Shown here: positions 43,685 through 53,500 of the stretch, one piece after another
Layout: the number at the start of each line of letters is the position of its first letter
How positions within the stretch are numbered: position 1 is the first letter of the stretch
NCBI GenBank assembly: GCA_002702065.1
Contig: NZXX01000009.1
Coordinates: forward strand, 248,001 to 312,000
Source of the DNA: Anaerolineaceae bacterium
GTDB taxonomy: Bacteria > Chloroflexota > Anaerolineae > Aggregatilineales > Phototrophicaceae
Direction of reading: 5' to 3'
Length of the DNA: 64,000 nt
Position numbers and translations under genes: made by a program
The notes under the pieces: model-generated
What the model was told of the DNA's origin: nothing
Database searches by the model: none
What the model saw: only the letters and a program-made list of their open reading frames with translations

Positions 43685-44335
43685 TTAATCAAAATCGGTG
43701 GGCAGGTCCGGGTTGCGCAGATGCTCAAAGAAGCGCCTGATTTGCTGATGCGTCACCCGACCGATAGACAGGTCCGCCGGGATGGCATCCTCACTGAAAA
43801 AAGCGACTTCGCCCGTTTCGGTATAGGCTGCGCCCCGATTCTCGATCTGAGCCTGCGAACGCTGATTATCCAGCAGTTCGCACAGGAAAAACGCTTTGTA
43901 GATGTGGAACGCGTGCGGCGGGTGCCCGTGCAGGCGACGATCATAAAAGGCCAGCAGCTTGACAGCCTGTGTCTGATAGCCGGATTCCTCATAGACCTCG
44001 CGCACGGTTGCCACGCTCGGCGCTTCGTTGATGTCGGCCCAGCCACCGGGTATCGTCCAGCGACCACCGTCCAGATTTTCGCGCACCAGTAAAATCTGAT
44101 TATCACGGAAAACCACGCCGCGCACATCAACTTTCGGGGTGGCGTGGCCGGTCTGCGCGTCGAACAACTGCCGAATCAATTCAACGTCGCCATCGGTGTA
44201 AGCAGCCATCATGTCGGCGGCGATCTCCAATAATTTTTCGTAACGCTCCTGATCGTAGATGTGCGGTTCGTAAGACAGGCCTGTCTGGGCAATGGCCTGT
44301 ATCCGCTGGGCAAAATCCAGCCATCGTGGGTCCAT
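43685..44335 (-). CDS. NUDIX hydrolase with N-terminal helical domain
   Basis: 216 residues from the ATG at 44335, with AGGAG 5 bases before it. A helical N-terminal domain (LDFAQRIQAIAQTGLSYEPH..RYEKLLEIAADMMA) is typical of the ADP-ribose or nucleoside diphosphate-X hydrolases that carry the NUDIX_N module. The NUDIX box spans GGWADINEAPSVATVREVYE then ESGYQ, with the metal-binding REVYEE. Expected to hydrolyse a nucleoside diphosphate derivative; substrate unknown. It is divergent from greA. Confidence 0.92.
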   Translation of the reverse strand: MDPRWLDFAQRIQAIAQTGLSYEPHIYDQERYEKLLEIAADMMAAYTDGDVELIRQLFDAQTGHATPKVDVRGVVFRDNQILLVRENLDGGRWTIPGGWADINEAPSVATVREVYEESGYQTQAVKLLAFYDRRLHGHPPHAFHIYKAFFLCELLDNQRSQAQIENRGAAYTETGEVAFFSEDAIPADLSIGRVTHQQIRRFFEHLRNPDLPTDFD

Positions 44336-44445
44336 GGGGTGCTCCTTTCGGCAGGCATCATAGCACGGCAACAGAACATCAGAAAGTGCCGTAACCAGAG
44401 TATAATAGAGGCAGCGCAGACTGCTGTGCGGAAAGGAACAGGAGC

Positions 44446-44913
44446 ATGACCAGTGAACGGATTACCCTGACACGCGCCGGTTACCAACGGCTTTCCAACG
44501 AACTGGCAAAGCTGGAAGAACTGCAACGCGGCGAAATTGAGGAGGTGGCTGAAGCGTTCGACGACACGGACTTTGGCGAAAATGCCGTGTTCTACGATGC
44601 GGTATTCGACAAAGACCGGCTCACCGCCCAGATTGAAAACCTCAAGCATGTGCTGGCCCGTGCCGAAGTGATCGACGAAGACCCGGACCCCACCCGTGTC
44701 TCGCCCGGCAATCGGGTGACGGTATTCGATGTCGATGAACGCGAGGAAATCACCTTCCGCATCATCAGTGCCGAAGAAGTAACGCACGGCATCGAGGGCA
44801 TCTCGAACGAATCACCCGTCGGCAGCGCGCTGCTGGGTCATCAGGTGGGCGATGTGGTCGAGATCAAAGTGCCGGATGGCCTCGTTCACTACACCATCCG
44901 CCGCATCGAATAA
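44446..44913 (+). CDS. greA: GreA/GreB-family transcription elongation factor
   Basis: 155 residues. The N-terminal coiled coil starts TLTRAGYQRLSNELAKLEEL and reaches the tip acidic residues in DDTDFGENAVFYDA, the GreA cleavage-factor loop in which Asp and Glu help RNA polymerase cut backtracked RNA. The C-terminal FKBP-like domain includes VFDVDEREEITFRIISAEE and SPVGSALLGHQVGDVVEIKV. The latter is typical (s..sP.g.aLlGk..Gd.v). A TATAAT at 44401-44406 probably marks its promoter. Confidence 0.95.
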   Translation: MTSERITLTRAGYQRLSNELAKLEELQRGEIEEVAEAFDDTDFGENAVFYDAVFDKDRLTAQIENLKHVLARAEVIDEDPDPTRVSPGNRVTVFDVDEREEITFRIISAEEVTHGIEGISNESPVGSALLGHQVGDVVEIKVPDGLVHYTIRRIE

Positions 44914-44937
44914 CCCGTACTTCAACCCGGAATCAAA

Positions 44938-44961
44938 AAGGGCGACATCACTGCCGCCCTT
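44938..44961. terminator. Hairpin between greA and the repeat protein
   Basis: AAGGGCG and CGCCCTT form a 7-bp stem with a 10-base loop, 24 bases after the greA stop codon, and before a convergent gene. The short GGGCG/CGCCC core fits the dispersed-hairpin family in a weaker form. Confidence 0.5.
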
Positions 44962-44976
44962 CGATCACTGTAGGCC

Positions 44977-46704
44977 TTACCGGATGGACGGATCGCTGAT
45001 CCAGATATCGGGTGACGTTAGGGTCGTCCCCTCGACGATCAGGTTCGGCGTGTAACCATACGGGAACTCGAACACGTTCAGGCCGTTGTATTGCGACAGG
45101 ACCGGTTTCTGTGCGCCTGCCGCACTGTCGAACACGCGCAGCACTGGCTCACAGTTGATACGCGCCGGTTCGGTACAAATCTCCAGCGCGACCTGAGCCG
45201 TGCGTGCTTCTGCATTATCGGACAGGTAAGTCACGCGGATGTTGTTCCACGACACCTGGTTCTTGTCGATGATTTCTTCCTGCGATGGCGGGGCCGGGGC
45301 AGTGGCTTCTGCCAGCAGCAGCGCCAGCGGGCCAGAACCGGTTGGGGTTGGGGTGGGCGCGGGGCCGTTGCACCAGTTGGCATCACAGAACGTCAGCGGC
45401 GCGACCCCCTCAAGCGTCGGCAGCCGATCATAGACTTCCTCTGACAGAGTCGTCCAGCGCCGGTCCAGAAAGACGGCAAAATCATCACCGCTGACAAACA
45501 TCATGCCGGAGTCGCCAAAGTTGCGATACCACGCCCGGAACTCGGTCCCCAGCGGCATCATGCCCATATACAGGGTGGCACCCACATCCAGATAGGTAAA
45601 GGCGATTTCGGATTCTGCCAGAAAACGCGAGTCGGCAGATTCGACCAGTTCGGTTTCTTCAACCGGCGGGTTTTCTGCGATATGGTTCGCTGCCGCTGTG
45701 ACCTGACCGCAGTAATTTTCTTCCGTAATGCCATCCAGCGTAAAATCGAATGCCGCCACAATATTCACGAGGTCCTGGAGTTCCGGCTCGCAGCGAACAA
45801 TCTGGCTTTCGCGCTGCCAGCCACGCGGGCGAATATCCACACCCTGGGCGGAATCCGCCAGCAGTTCGAGATCATGGCGCAGGCTGCGCCAGGCAATATA
45901 CGGGTTGTTTGAAATGACGCCAATCCAATTATCGGGCCGGGTATTGGGGTCAAGCACGGCATTGGCCAGCGTCTCTAAATCGAGGAACAGATCGCCGATC
46001 AGTGTCGGAGAATTCGGGTCAACATTGCGCACATAACCGGGCGGGCGGGTATTGAGGCCGAGCAGCTCATCCGCCAAGCGTTCCAGGTCGCCACGCAGCG
46101 CCAGCACCCGTTCGGGCACACCGGGGTCGGATGTCAGGTTGAGTTCGTTGGCCAGCCGTTCTTCCGTTTCCGCCTGAGCCGACGCGCAGTAGTTCAGCGT
46201 GGACTCCACCGTAAGCAAGTCGAACCCGTACAATTGCTGCGACAAGCGGATCACATTTTGAAGAGTCCGGTCACACGTAAAGCGGCGGGACGCGCCGTTC
46301 CATTCTGCCGGGCGCGTGGCCGGGCCGGTGGGCGAACTGAAAACCCGGTTCGCCGCCAGTTCGAGGTCATGGCGGACGTTGCGGGCAATAATCGTCGCCC
46401 GATCGCTGGTAATGCCGAACCAGTTGGGTGGTCGAACCCCTTCGCCAAAGACAGCATTCGCCAGTAGTTCGTTATCAAACCACAGGTCAGATGCCATCGT
46501 CGCCGAGCGAATATCGACGTTGCCAATCCAGTCGTCGGGGCGTATAGCTTCGCCCACGACCGCATCGGCCAGTAATTCCATGTCGGCGCGCAGTTCGTTG
46601 GTGAACGCCCCCAGATTTTCGATTTGCTGCGGTGGTGCGGCCACAACCACCCCCGACAGCACAAAAAGGATAGCCAGCAGAAGGAACAGGTACCGTTTCA
46701 TCAT
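44977..46704 (-). CDS. Secreted protein with six copies of a novel-looking repeat
   Basis: 575 residues from ATG 46704 (MMKRYLFLLLAILFVLSGVV), a Sec signal peptide; another in-frame ATG is at 46755. The first 340 residues contain six units of the type 'D.ELLAdaV.G...RP..WiG': MELLADAVVGEAIRPDDWIG, NELLANAVFGEGVRPPNWFG, LELAANRVF..TRPAEWNG, LERLADELLGLNTRPPGYV, LETLANAVLDPNTRPDNWIG, LELLADSAQGVDIRPRGWQ. The fourth and sixth are the most diverged, and Cys-containing spacers follow the third and sixth units. The last 200 residues are a different domain, with LDVGATLYMGMMPLGTEFRA and a Cys pair in FCDANWCNGPAPTPTPTGSG. I do not recognise either family. Location is probably extracytoplasmic. Confidence 0.75.
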   Translation of the reverse strand: MMKRYLFLLLAILFVLSGVVVAAPPQQIENLGAFTNELRADMELLADAVVGEAIRPDDWIGNVDIRSATMASDLWFDNELLANAVFGEGVRPPNWFGITSDRATIIARNVRHDLELAANRVFSSPTGPATRPAEWNGASRRFTCDRTLQNVIRLSQQLYGFDLLTVESTLNYCASAQAETEERLANELNLTSDPGVPERVLALRGDLERLADELLGLNTRPPGYVRNVDPNSPTLIGDLFLDLETLANAVLDPNTRPDNWIGVISNNPYIAWRSLRHDLELLADSAQGVDIRPRGWQRESQIVRCEPELQDLVNIVAAFDFTLDGITEENYCGQVTAAANHIAENPPVEETELVESADSRFLAESEIAFTYLDVGATLYMGMMPLGTEFRAWYRNFGDSGMMFVSGDDFAVFLDRRWTTLSEEVYDRLPTLEGVAPLTFCDANWCNGPAPTPTPTGSGPLALLLAEATAPAPPSQEEIIDKNQVSWNNIRVTYLSDNAEARTAQVALEICTEPARINCEPVLRVFDSAAGAQKPVLSQYNGLNVFEFPYGYTPNLIVEGTTLTSPDIWISDPSIR

Positions 46705-46883
46705 CAACCCCGTGTATTGTCGCACTTCCATTATACCCGCTGGTGCGATACGCAAAAGTAGGTCGCAGGTACAATTACCGCTACCGTATAATTATGAAAA
46801 GTTTGTCAATCTCGAAAACTTAATAATCACGGCTCCCCCATCGGTGTACCATCAAAGTAATGCACACCTTTCAGGAATACATT

Positions 46884-49397
46884 GTGTCTGCTTTACAAAA
46901 ACTCAATTGGGAACCAAAGCCGGTTAAACGGCTGGCTGTCATTATCATCAGCCTGGCAATCTATGCCATTTTGTTTGTACTGCTGCAACCGAAATTCCAG
47001 GACATGATGTTTCCGGTTTACGTGCTGCCGGTCGTTGCGGCGGCCTGGGGTTTCGGCCTGCGCGGTGCATTGCTGATTGGTTTGCTGGCGCTGCCGATCA
47101 ACAGTCTGCTGCTGATCATAATGGGTGAACCATTCGTCGCTGCATCATTCACCCAGCGTCTGCCCGCGGCCATTGCCGGGCTGGCGGCGGCCTGGGTGAT
47201 CGGATGGCTGTTCGACCTGCACCGCAAGCTGCAAAAGCAGCTTCTGGAACTGACTCATGCCGAAAGCCGTGAGCGCGACCAGGAAGCATTTGCCGGTGCT
47301 TTGCGCAATCTCGGCACCACGCTCAACGACACGCTTGACCCGCACAGTGTCTTCACCCGCATTCTGGATGAACTCGACCGGATCGCGCCGCATGATTTCG
47401 CACAGATTGTTTTGCTCGATACCACCGACCTTCAGATTATCAAGCAGGAGCATTCATCTGGCAACCCGACGCTGAAGCTCGCCAAAGCCGAAATGGATCA
47501 TTTGATCAGCGTGGCCGACAGTGGCAAAGCCGTCGTGTTTGACCAGTGGCCGGCAGATATTAAGGTGCGGTCCTCACAGGTTCAGTCCGGGGCAGTAGTG
47601 CCGATTCGGGTGGAAGGTCGCACCATCGGCATGATGATGCTGCTCAGCCAGCAAGAAAATGCCTTTACGTCCATCCACGCGGACCGGTTGCAATCTTTTG
47701 CCGATCATGCCGCCATCGCGATCCGCAACGCGCAGATGTACACCGCGCTGGAAAGCAACGTGATCGAGCTGGAAACGTTGTACAACGCCACCTCCTTTTT
47801 GCTCAATGCCAGCAGTCTGACCCATCTGGGCCAGCAAATTGTTCAGGCGGTGACGATCAACCTGGATAAAAGCAACTGCCGCTTGTGGTTGTTCGAAGAA
47901 GATTCCGACCAGATTGTGTACCTGGCCGGGACAGGCGCCTACCCGGCCAAAGAATCGGCCAGTATGTTCGCCGATGAGAACAATCCGATTGCCGAAGCCA
48001 TCCGCCACGGCACGGCGATCTCCATCCCGAATTTTGCCCGCGACCCGCGTTATGCCCTCGACAAAAAACACAAGGGGTCGGCGCTGCTCATTCCCCTGCG
48101 CGGCGCATCGACCGAAATCGTCGGCGTACTCGATTTTTACGATTCCGCGATTGATGCCTTCTCCGCCCGCGATCAGCGTATCCTGTCGGCTTTTGCCGAA
48201 CGCGCTGCCATCGCCATCGAGAATATGCGCCTGTACGACACCATTCATCAATTCGCCATTGATCGTGAGCAGCAGGTGATCGAGCGAACTTCCGAACTAA
48301 ACCGGGCCAAAGAACGCGTCGAAACGATCCTCAACAGTTCCAGCGATACGATTATCCTGGCGCTGCCCAACGGGCACATTCAACAGTCGAACCAGGCTTT
48401 TTATAACCTGTTTGGCTACAGTTTTGACGAGGAATTCGATTGGCCGCTTACCCGGCTGATGGCCCCGGATAGCCAGTCCGCCATCGACCAGGCCCTGAAA
48501 CGCGCCCAGGATAGCCGCCGCCCCCAGCGCATCGAAGTGATGGCCAGCCGCAAGGACGGCACCCACTTTGACGCCGACATGGTGCTGTCGCCTATCCACG
48601 AACGCACCGGCGGGGATTACTGGGGTGTGGTGTGCAGCCTGCGCGATATCAGCGAACGCAAGCGGATGGAGCAGGAACTGCGCGAAACACTGGCCAAGGA
48701 GCGCGAACTGCGCGAACTGAAGTCGCGCTTTGTGTCGATGGCTTCCCACGAATTCCGCACGCCACTGGCGACGATCCAGGCAACCGCCAGCCTGCTTGCC
48801 AATTACATCGACCGTATGGACGAAGCCAAGAAAAAACGCCAGTTCGAGAAGATCGAAGAGCAGATCGCTTACATGACGGGTCTGATGAACGACGTGCTGA
48901 CCATTGGCCGGATGGAAGCAGGCAAAACCACCGTCAGCCTGCAACCCGTCTATCTGCATGAATTTTTTGATGAACTCGCCGAAGAATTCGAACAGACGCA
49001 GCCGGATCACCAGCTGTCCTACCACTGTAGTGGCGAAGCCATTGCGATTCAGGTAGATTCAAAATTAATGCGCGAGATTGTCAACAATCTGCTTTCCAAC
49101 GCCGCCAAATATTCACCCGCAGGCAGCACTGTCCATCTCGACCTGGATTATAAACCCCATGCGGTCGTATTCACCGTCCGCGATGAAGGTATTGGTATTC
49201 CTGAAAGCGACCAGCCCCGACTGTTTGAAGCCTTTCATCGGGCAGAAAATGTCGGCACAACACCTGGCACCGGTTTGGGCTTATCGATTGTAAAACATGC
49301 CGTCGAGTCGCACGGCGGCCAGATCACATTTGAAACTCAAGTTAACGAGGGGACAACCTTTACCGTAAGTCTCCCCGGGCAGTTGGATAAAGGATAA
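46884..49397 (+). CDS. Membrane sensor histidine kinase (4 TM, GAF-GAF-PAS-HisKA-HATPase)
   Basis: About 837 residues from the GTG at 46884, which has AGGA 7 bases before it; an ATG at 46860 without a site gives eight more. Four hydrophobic helices (about 18-105), then GAF domains (about 145-290 and 310-460), a PAS domain (about 475-590, LALPNGHIQQSNQAFYNLFG), the dimerisation and phosphoacceptor helix (SMASHEFRTPLATI) and the ATPase with N box (LMREIVNNLLSNAAKY), G1 (DEGIGIPESDQPRLFEAF) and G2 (GTGLGLSIVKH). The next gene, 5 bases downstream, carries its own receiver and kinase core, so this protein may pass phosphate to its REC domain. The sensed signal is unknown. Confidence 0.92.
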   Translation: MSALQKLNWEPKPVKRLAVIIISLAIYAILFVLLQPKFQDMMFPVYVLPVVAAAWGFGLRGALLIGLLALPINSLLLIIMGEPFVAASFTQRLPAAIAGLAAAWVIGWLFDLHRKLQKQLLELTHAESRERDQEAFAGALRNLGTTLNDTLDPHSVFTRILDELDRIAPHDFAQIVLLDTTDLQIIKQEHSSGNPTLKLAKAEMDHLISVADSGKAVVFDQWPADIKVRSSQVQSGAVVPIRVEGRTIGMMMLLSQQENAFTSIHADRLQSFADHAAIAIRNAQMYTALESNVIELETLYNATSFLLNASSLTHLGQQIVQAVTINLDKSNCRLWLFEEDSDQIVYLAGTGAYPAKESASMFADENNPIAEAIRHGTAISIPNFARDPRYALDKKHKGSALLIPLRGASTEIVGVLDFYDSAIDAFSARDQRILSAFAERAAIAIENMRLYDTIHQFAIDREQQVIERTSELNRAKERVETILNSSSDTIILALPNGHIQQSNQAFYNLFGYSFDEEFDWPLTRLMAPDSQSAIDQALKRAQDSRRPQRIEVMASRKDGTHFDADMVLSPIHERTGGDYWGVVCSLRDISERKRMEQELRETLAKERELRELKSRFVSMASHEFRTPLATIQATASLLANYIDRMDEAKKKRQFEKIEEQIAYMTGLMNDVLTIGRMEAGKTTVSLQPVYLHEFFDELAEEFEQTQPDHQLSYHCSGEAIAIQVDSKLMREIVNNLLSNAAKYSPAGSTVHLDLDYKPHAVVFTVRDEGIGIPESDQPRLFEAFHRAENVGTTPGTGLGLSIVKHAVESHGGQITFETQVNEGTTFTVSLPGQLDKG

Positions 49398-49402
49398 GAC
49401 AA

Positions 49403-50512
49403 ATGACGAAAATTCTCGTCGTGGAAGATGAAGCACCGCTGCGCGAAAGCATTGTAGATACCCTGACCTTTGAAGGTTATGACGTTGTCGAAGCGGAAGA
49501 TGGGCAAGACGGCTGGAGCAAAGCCCGTGCCGAAAACCCGGACCTGATCGTGTGTGATATTGCCATGCCGGAACTGAATGGCTATGAATTGTTGTTGAAA
49601 TTGCGCGAAGATGACTCGACAGCCAACCTGCCGTTCATCTTTCTGACAGCCCGGGTCGACAAACCCTTTATGCGGCACGGTATGGAACTGGGCGCGGACG
49701 ACTACCTGACCAAACCGTTCTCGCACAGCGACCTGCTGGCCGCTATTCGCGCGCGCCTAGACCGGCACAAACGGCTGAAGCAGGCCAGCGAATCGCAGAT
49801 CGAGCAGCTCAAGGCGGAATTTGTGCGCCATGTCACCCACGAACTGCGCACCCCGCTGGTTTCGATCACCGCGGTGCAGGATATTGTCGAACAACAGATT
49901 GGTTTTCTGTCTGCCGAAGAACTGCAAGAGCTGCTGCGTATTCAGCGGTCCGGCAGCCAGCGCCTGCATCATCTGGTGGAGCAGACCGTGCTGCTGACGG
50001 AAATCAAGATGGGCGCGCTCAGCCGCGAGGTCATTGCCGAAAAAGGGATGGTGATTCCGATCTGGGATGTCCTGACCACGTCGGTGAATCTGGCACGCAA
50101 GTTTGCCTATCGCAACCGCGATATGCCGGTTTATATTGATGATCGCGACGGCAATGCCAAAGTCCGCTGCCTGACCAACAGCCTGCGCCACACATTCGCA
50201 GAGCTGATCTCCAACGCCATCGCATTCTCACCCGAAGATAAGCATGTGGATGTCACCCAATGGGTGGAAGAAGGCAATATTTACGTTACGATCAAGGATC
50301 AGGGACCCGGCATACCCGCCAAGACTGTCGAGCGGATGTTCCAGGAATTTGAACAAGTCGACCGTCAACAGCATGAACAGCAGGGCATGGGGCTGGGGCT
50401 GCCGCTGGCCCGCCAGGTGGTCGAAATCCACAATGGCAAACTGGAAATCACCTCGACGGAAGGGACCGGCACGACGGTGACAGTTCGTCTGCCAGTCGCC
50501 CATGAGTCATAG
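49403..50512 (+). CDS. Response regulator fused to histidine kinase core (REC-HisKA-HATPase)
   Basis: 369 residues. The REC domain comes first (KILVVEDEAPLRES.., Asp52 in VCDIAMPELNGYE, LTAR, then Lys104 in YLTKPFSHSD). A coiled linker leads to HisKA with the phosphoacceptor His146 (FVRHVTHELRTPLVSI), then the HATPase core (SNAIAFSPEDKHVDV, KDQGPGIPAKTV, GMGLGLPLARQVV). This order, receiver then kinase, is found in hybrid kinases that act inside a phosphorelay or control other kinases rather than DNA. There is no DNA-binding output domain. It starts 5 bases after the sensor kinase stop, so the two are coupled. Confidence 0.92.
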   Translation: MTKILVVEDEAPLRESIVDTLTFEGYDVVEAEDGQDGWSKARAENPDLIVCDIAMPELNGYELLLKLREDDSTANLPFIFLTARVDKPFMRHGMELGADDYLTKPFSHSDLLAAIRARLDRHKRLKQASESQIEQLKAEFVRHVTHELRTPLVSITAVQDIVEQQIGFLSAEELQELLRIQRSGSQRLHHLVEQTVLLTEIKMGALSREVIAEKGMVIPIWDVLTTSVNLARKFAYRNRDMPVYIDDRDGNAKVRCLTNSLRHTFAELISNAIAFSPEDKHVDVTQWVEEGNIYVTIKDQGPGIPAKTVERMFQEFEQVDRQQHEQQGMGLGLPLARQVVEIHNGKLEITSTEGTGTTVTVRLPVAHES

Positions 50513-50518
50513 TTGCGC

Positions 50519-50545
50519 GGGGCGATGGGGTATCGCGATCGCCCC
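50519..50545. repeat. Intergenic hairpin between the kinase and STAND genes
   Basis: GGGGCGAT and ATCGCCCC enclose an 11-base loop between convergent genes. The stem equals that of 41453-41472; the loop itself contains GGTATCGCG that offers a shorter alternative pairing. Confidence 0.6.
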
Positions 50546-50553
50546 GGTAATGC

Positions 50554-53500
50554 TCAACCGGCCTCTGTGCACAACGGCTCTACGCGATACAATGCCCGTT
50601 GTGGACAGGTCAGTTCCGGTATATAGCGGTTTGCACGTGCCCAATCGATTAATTCTTCGGTAGACCGTGCCATCAGCCACAACCGTGCCGTGTCATCCTC
50701 GGCAGCGGTTGCAATGAAATCGCCGTTCGGGCTGAATGTGGTATCCAGAACCCAGTTGGTATGACCTTCGAAACGGCGAATCTCCTCGCCGGTCGCCACA
50801 TCCCACAGGCGCACCGTCGCATCGGCGGAGCCAGTCAGCGCATATTGACCGTCCGGGCTGAAAGCCGGGCCATACACCACCCCGTTATGGCCGATCAGCT
50901 GCCGCAATTCTGTGCCCGTTTCCACGTCCCACAGGCGGGCCGTTCCATCCCATGAGGTCGATAGCAGCAGCGACCCGTCCGGGCTGAAAGCAACGCCTGT
51001 CACACTGGCGGTATGCCCGCTGAAGCGGCGTATTTCCGCACCGGTCAGCGCATCCCACAAGCGGATAGACATATCGGCTGAAGCCGAAGCGATGTGCTGG
51101 GTATCCGGGCTGAAGACCGCGCTGTTCACATCCCCCGTATGACCATCAAAGCGCACCAGCAGCCTGCCGGTCTCTGTTTCCCACATCTGGATACTGCGAT
51201 CCGCCGAAGCGGATAAACCCCGTGTCCCATCCGGGCTGACATCAACATCCAGCACACGCTGATCATGCCGGAAGATCACCTCACCGGTGCCATCGTCCAA
51301 AGACCAGCGGCGCACCGTGCCATCCCAGCTGGCCGACAACAGTTCTGGCGTATCCGGCATAAAATGCAGGGCATGCACCGTCTGCTCGTGTCCCTCAAGC
51401 TGGAACAGGGCTTCACCTGTCTGCGTATCCCAGATGCGGACGCTGGTATCGACATCGGCCTGGGGCTGACCCAGCGGGCCGGAACCACTGGCGGCGTAAC
51501 GGCCATCCGAGCTGATCGCAACCGACCAGACCCAATTCTCGTGCCCTGCCAGCAGATGCAGTTGTGCCCGTGAAGGCGCCAGATCCCACACCCAGACGGC
51601 TGGGTCGACCACGTTATCCTGTGTCGGGTCGGGGATGTTGTTGCCAATGTGGCCGGTACTCACCAGCACTTCCTGTCCATCCGGCACAAAGGCGGCGCTC
51701 AGAATGCGGTCGTGGTGACCATCCAGCCGCTGAAGCTCCACACCGGTCTGTACATCCCACACAACCAGGCTGCGGTCCCATGAGGTCGACAGCAAGCGGC
51801 TGCCATCATCGTTAAATTTGACCTGGGTAATAATGTCCCGGTGGCCACCAAAGAAGCGGCGTTCCACCTGCCCCGTACCGATATTCCAGAGTTGAATGAC
51901 ACCGCCATCCATCGAGTTCCATGTACCCGATGCGACAAAGCGTCCGTTCGGGCTGAAATCTACCGCCCGCACAAAACCCGAATCCGGCGAGAATTTCTGA
52001 ATTTCGGTTCCGGTTTCCAAATCCCACACCCGGATCGTCCGGTCAACCGCGTCTGTCGCCACATCCGCAGCCGTCTCGTCCGCAGAACTGGAGACTGCCC
52101 GCCAGCCATCCGGCGAGAAAGCAGCGTTTAACAACGCGCCGGGCGACTCAATCGTCAGCAGGGTGTCGCCAGTTTCAATGTCCCATAAACGCAGGGTGCG
52201 GTCCAGCGATGCCGACAGGATGCGTTTACCATCCGGGCTAAAAACTGCCCGCGTGACCACATCCGTATGACCGTCCAGACGCTGAAGTGCTTCGCCGGTG
52301 GCGGCATCCCACCGTACCACCGCGCCATCGAACAGCCCGGTCAGCACCTGCGTGCCGTCGTCACTCAGGTCGACGCTGAACGCCGGGACATCCAGCGTAT
52401 AGGTCCCCAGCGCGGTTCCCTGCTCCAAATCCCAGATCATCAGCAGGCCATCCGCCGAGACAGACGCAGCCCTTCCACCCGCCGCAGCGACACCCAGCAC
52501 CGACCCATTGTGCCCTTCCAGCCGGTAGCGCACGTTGGGGCCATAGGCGGCGCGGGCCAGGGTCTGCTGCACCTCCACCGGGGCCGGTTGGTGCGCGTTA
52601 TAGGCTTCAATCGCCAGTGCCAGCCCCAAAGCCGGGTCGTGCTCCGCCAGCAGATTGCGGGCATTGGCAGCCAGGGCCAGGCTGTGCGCTTCGGCGGCGT
52701 TTTGTTCGGCAGTGAGCCGGTTGGCATCGGCGACGGCCTGTGCGGTCGCAGCGGTATCGGCATTGGCTTCGGCAACCGCCTGCGATGTGGCCGCTGCATT
52801 GGCACTGGCAACGGCTTCTTGCCGCGCACTGAACGCGAAGGCCGCCAGCACCAGCGCAATCACCGCCGCAACCGCCATCACCGCGACCAATGCCCGCAGC
52901 CGTGCCTGAGAACGCTGTTCCAGTGCCGCTTCACGCGCCTGTCGCTCGGCTTCCAGTGCCGCCTGTGCCTCGCGCCGGGCAATGCTGGCGTTCAGATAAT
53001 CCAGTTCTTCCTGGCTCAGCGCAATATCGGCACTGCTGCGCCAGCTTTCGAACTGCTGCAAACGTGCCCCGGTCGCCAGATAACTCGCATCCTGTTTGGC
53101 ACGCTGCCATTCATCCGATGCCAGATGCAGCCGCCGGTGAATCAACAGGTCTTCACGGCTTTCCGCCAGCCAGCGTTGCAGCCGCTGCCATTCGCGGATC
53201 AGGGCTTCATGCGCCACTTCGACCGTGCGTTCGCGCGTGATCGGGTCGTGGTCGAAGGTCAGCAGGCGCGACCGGTCAAACGCGTCGATGACCGTGTTCA
53301 TCTGGTCGACATCCGCCGCCAGCGAAATCAGTTCGCCCTGCGTAACCCGGCGGCGCGTGTCTTCCATGCCACCTTCGCCCAGTGTGACCATGCGCAAAAA
53401 CAACTGCCGGGCGATATTCTGCTGGGCTTCGTTCAGCCCGTTGTAGACTTCATCCGCCCGCCGGGCCAGCGCCCCCAGTGCCCCGCCAATCGTCTCGTAG

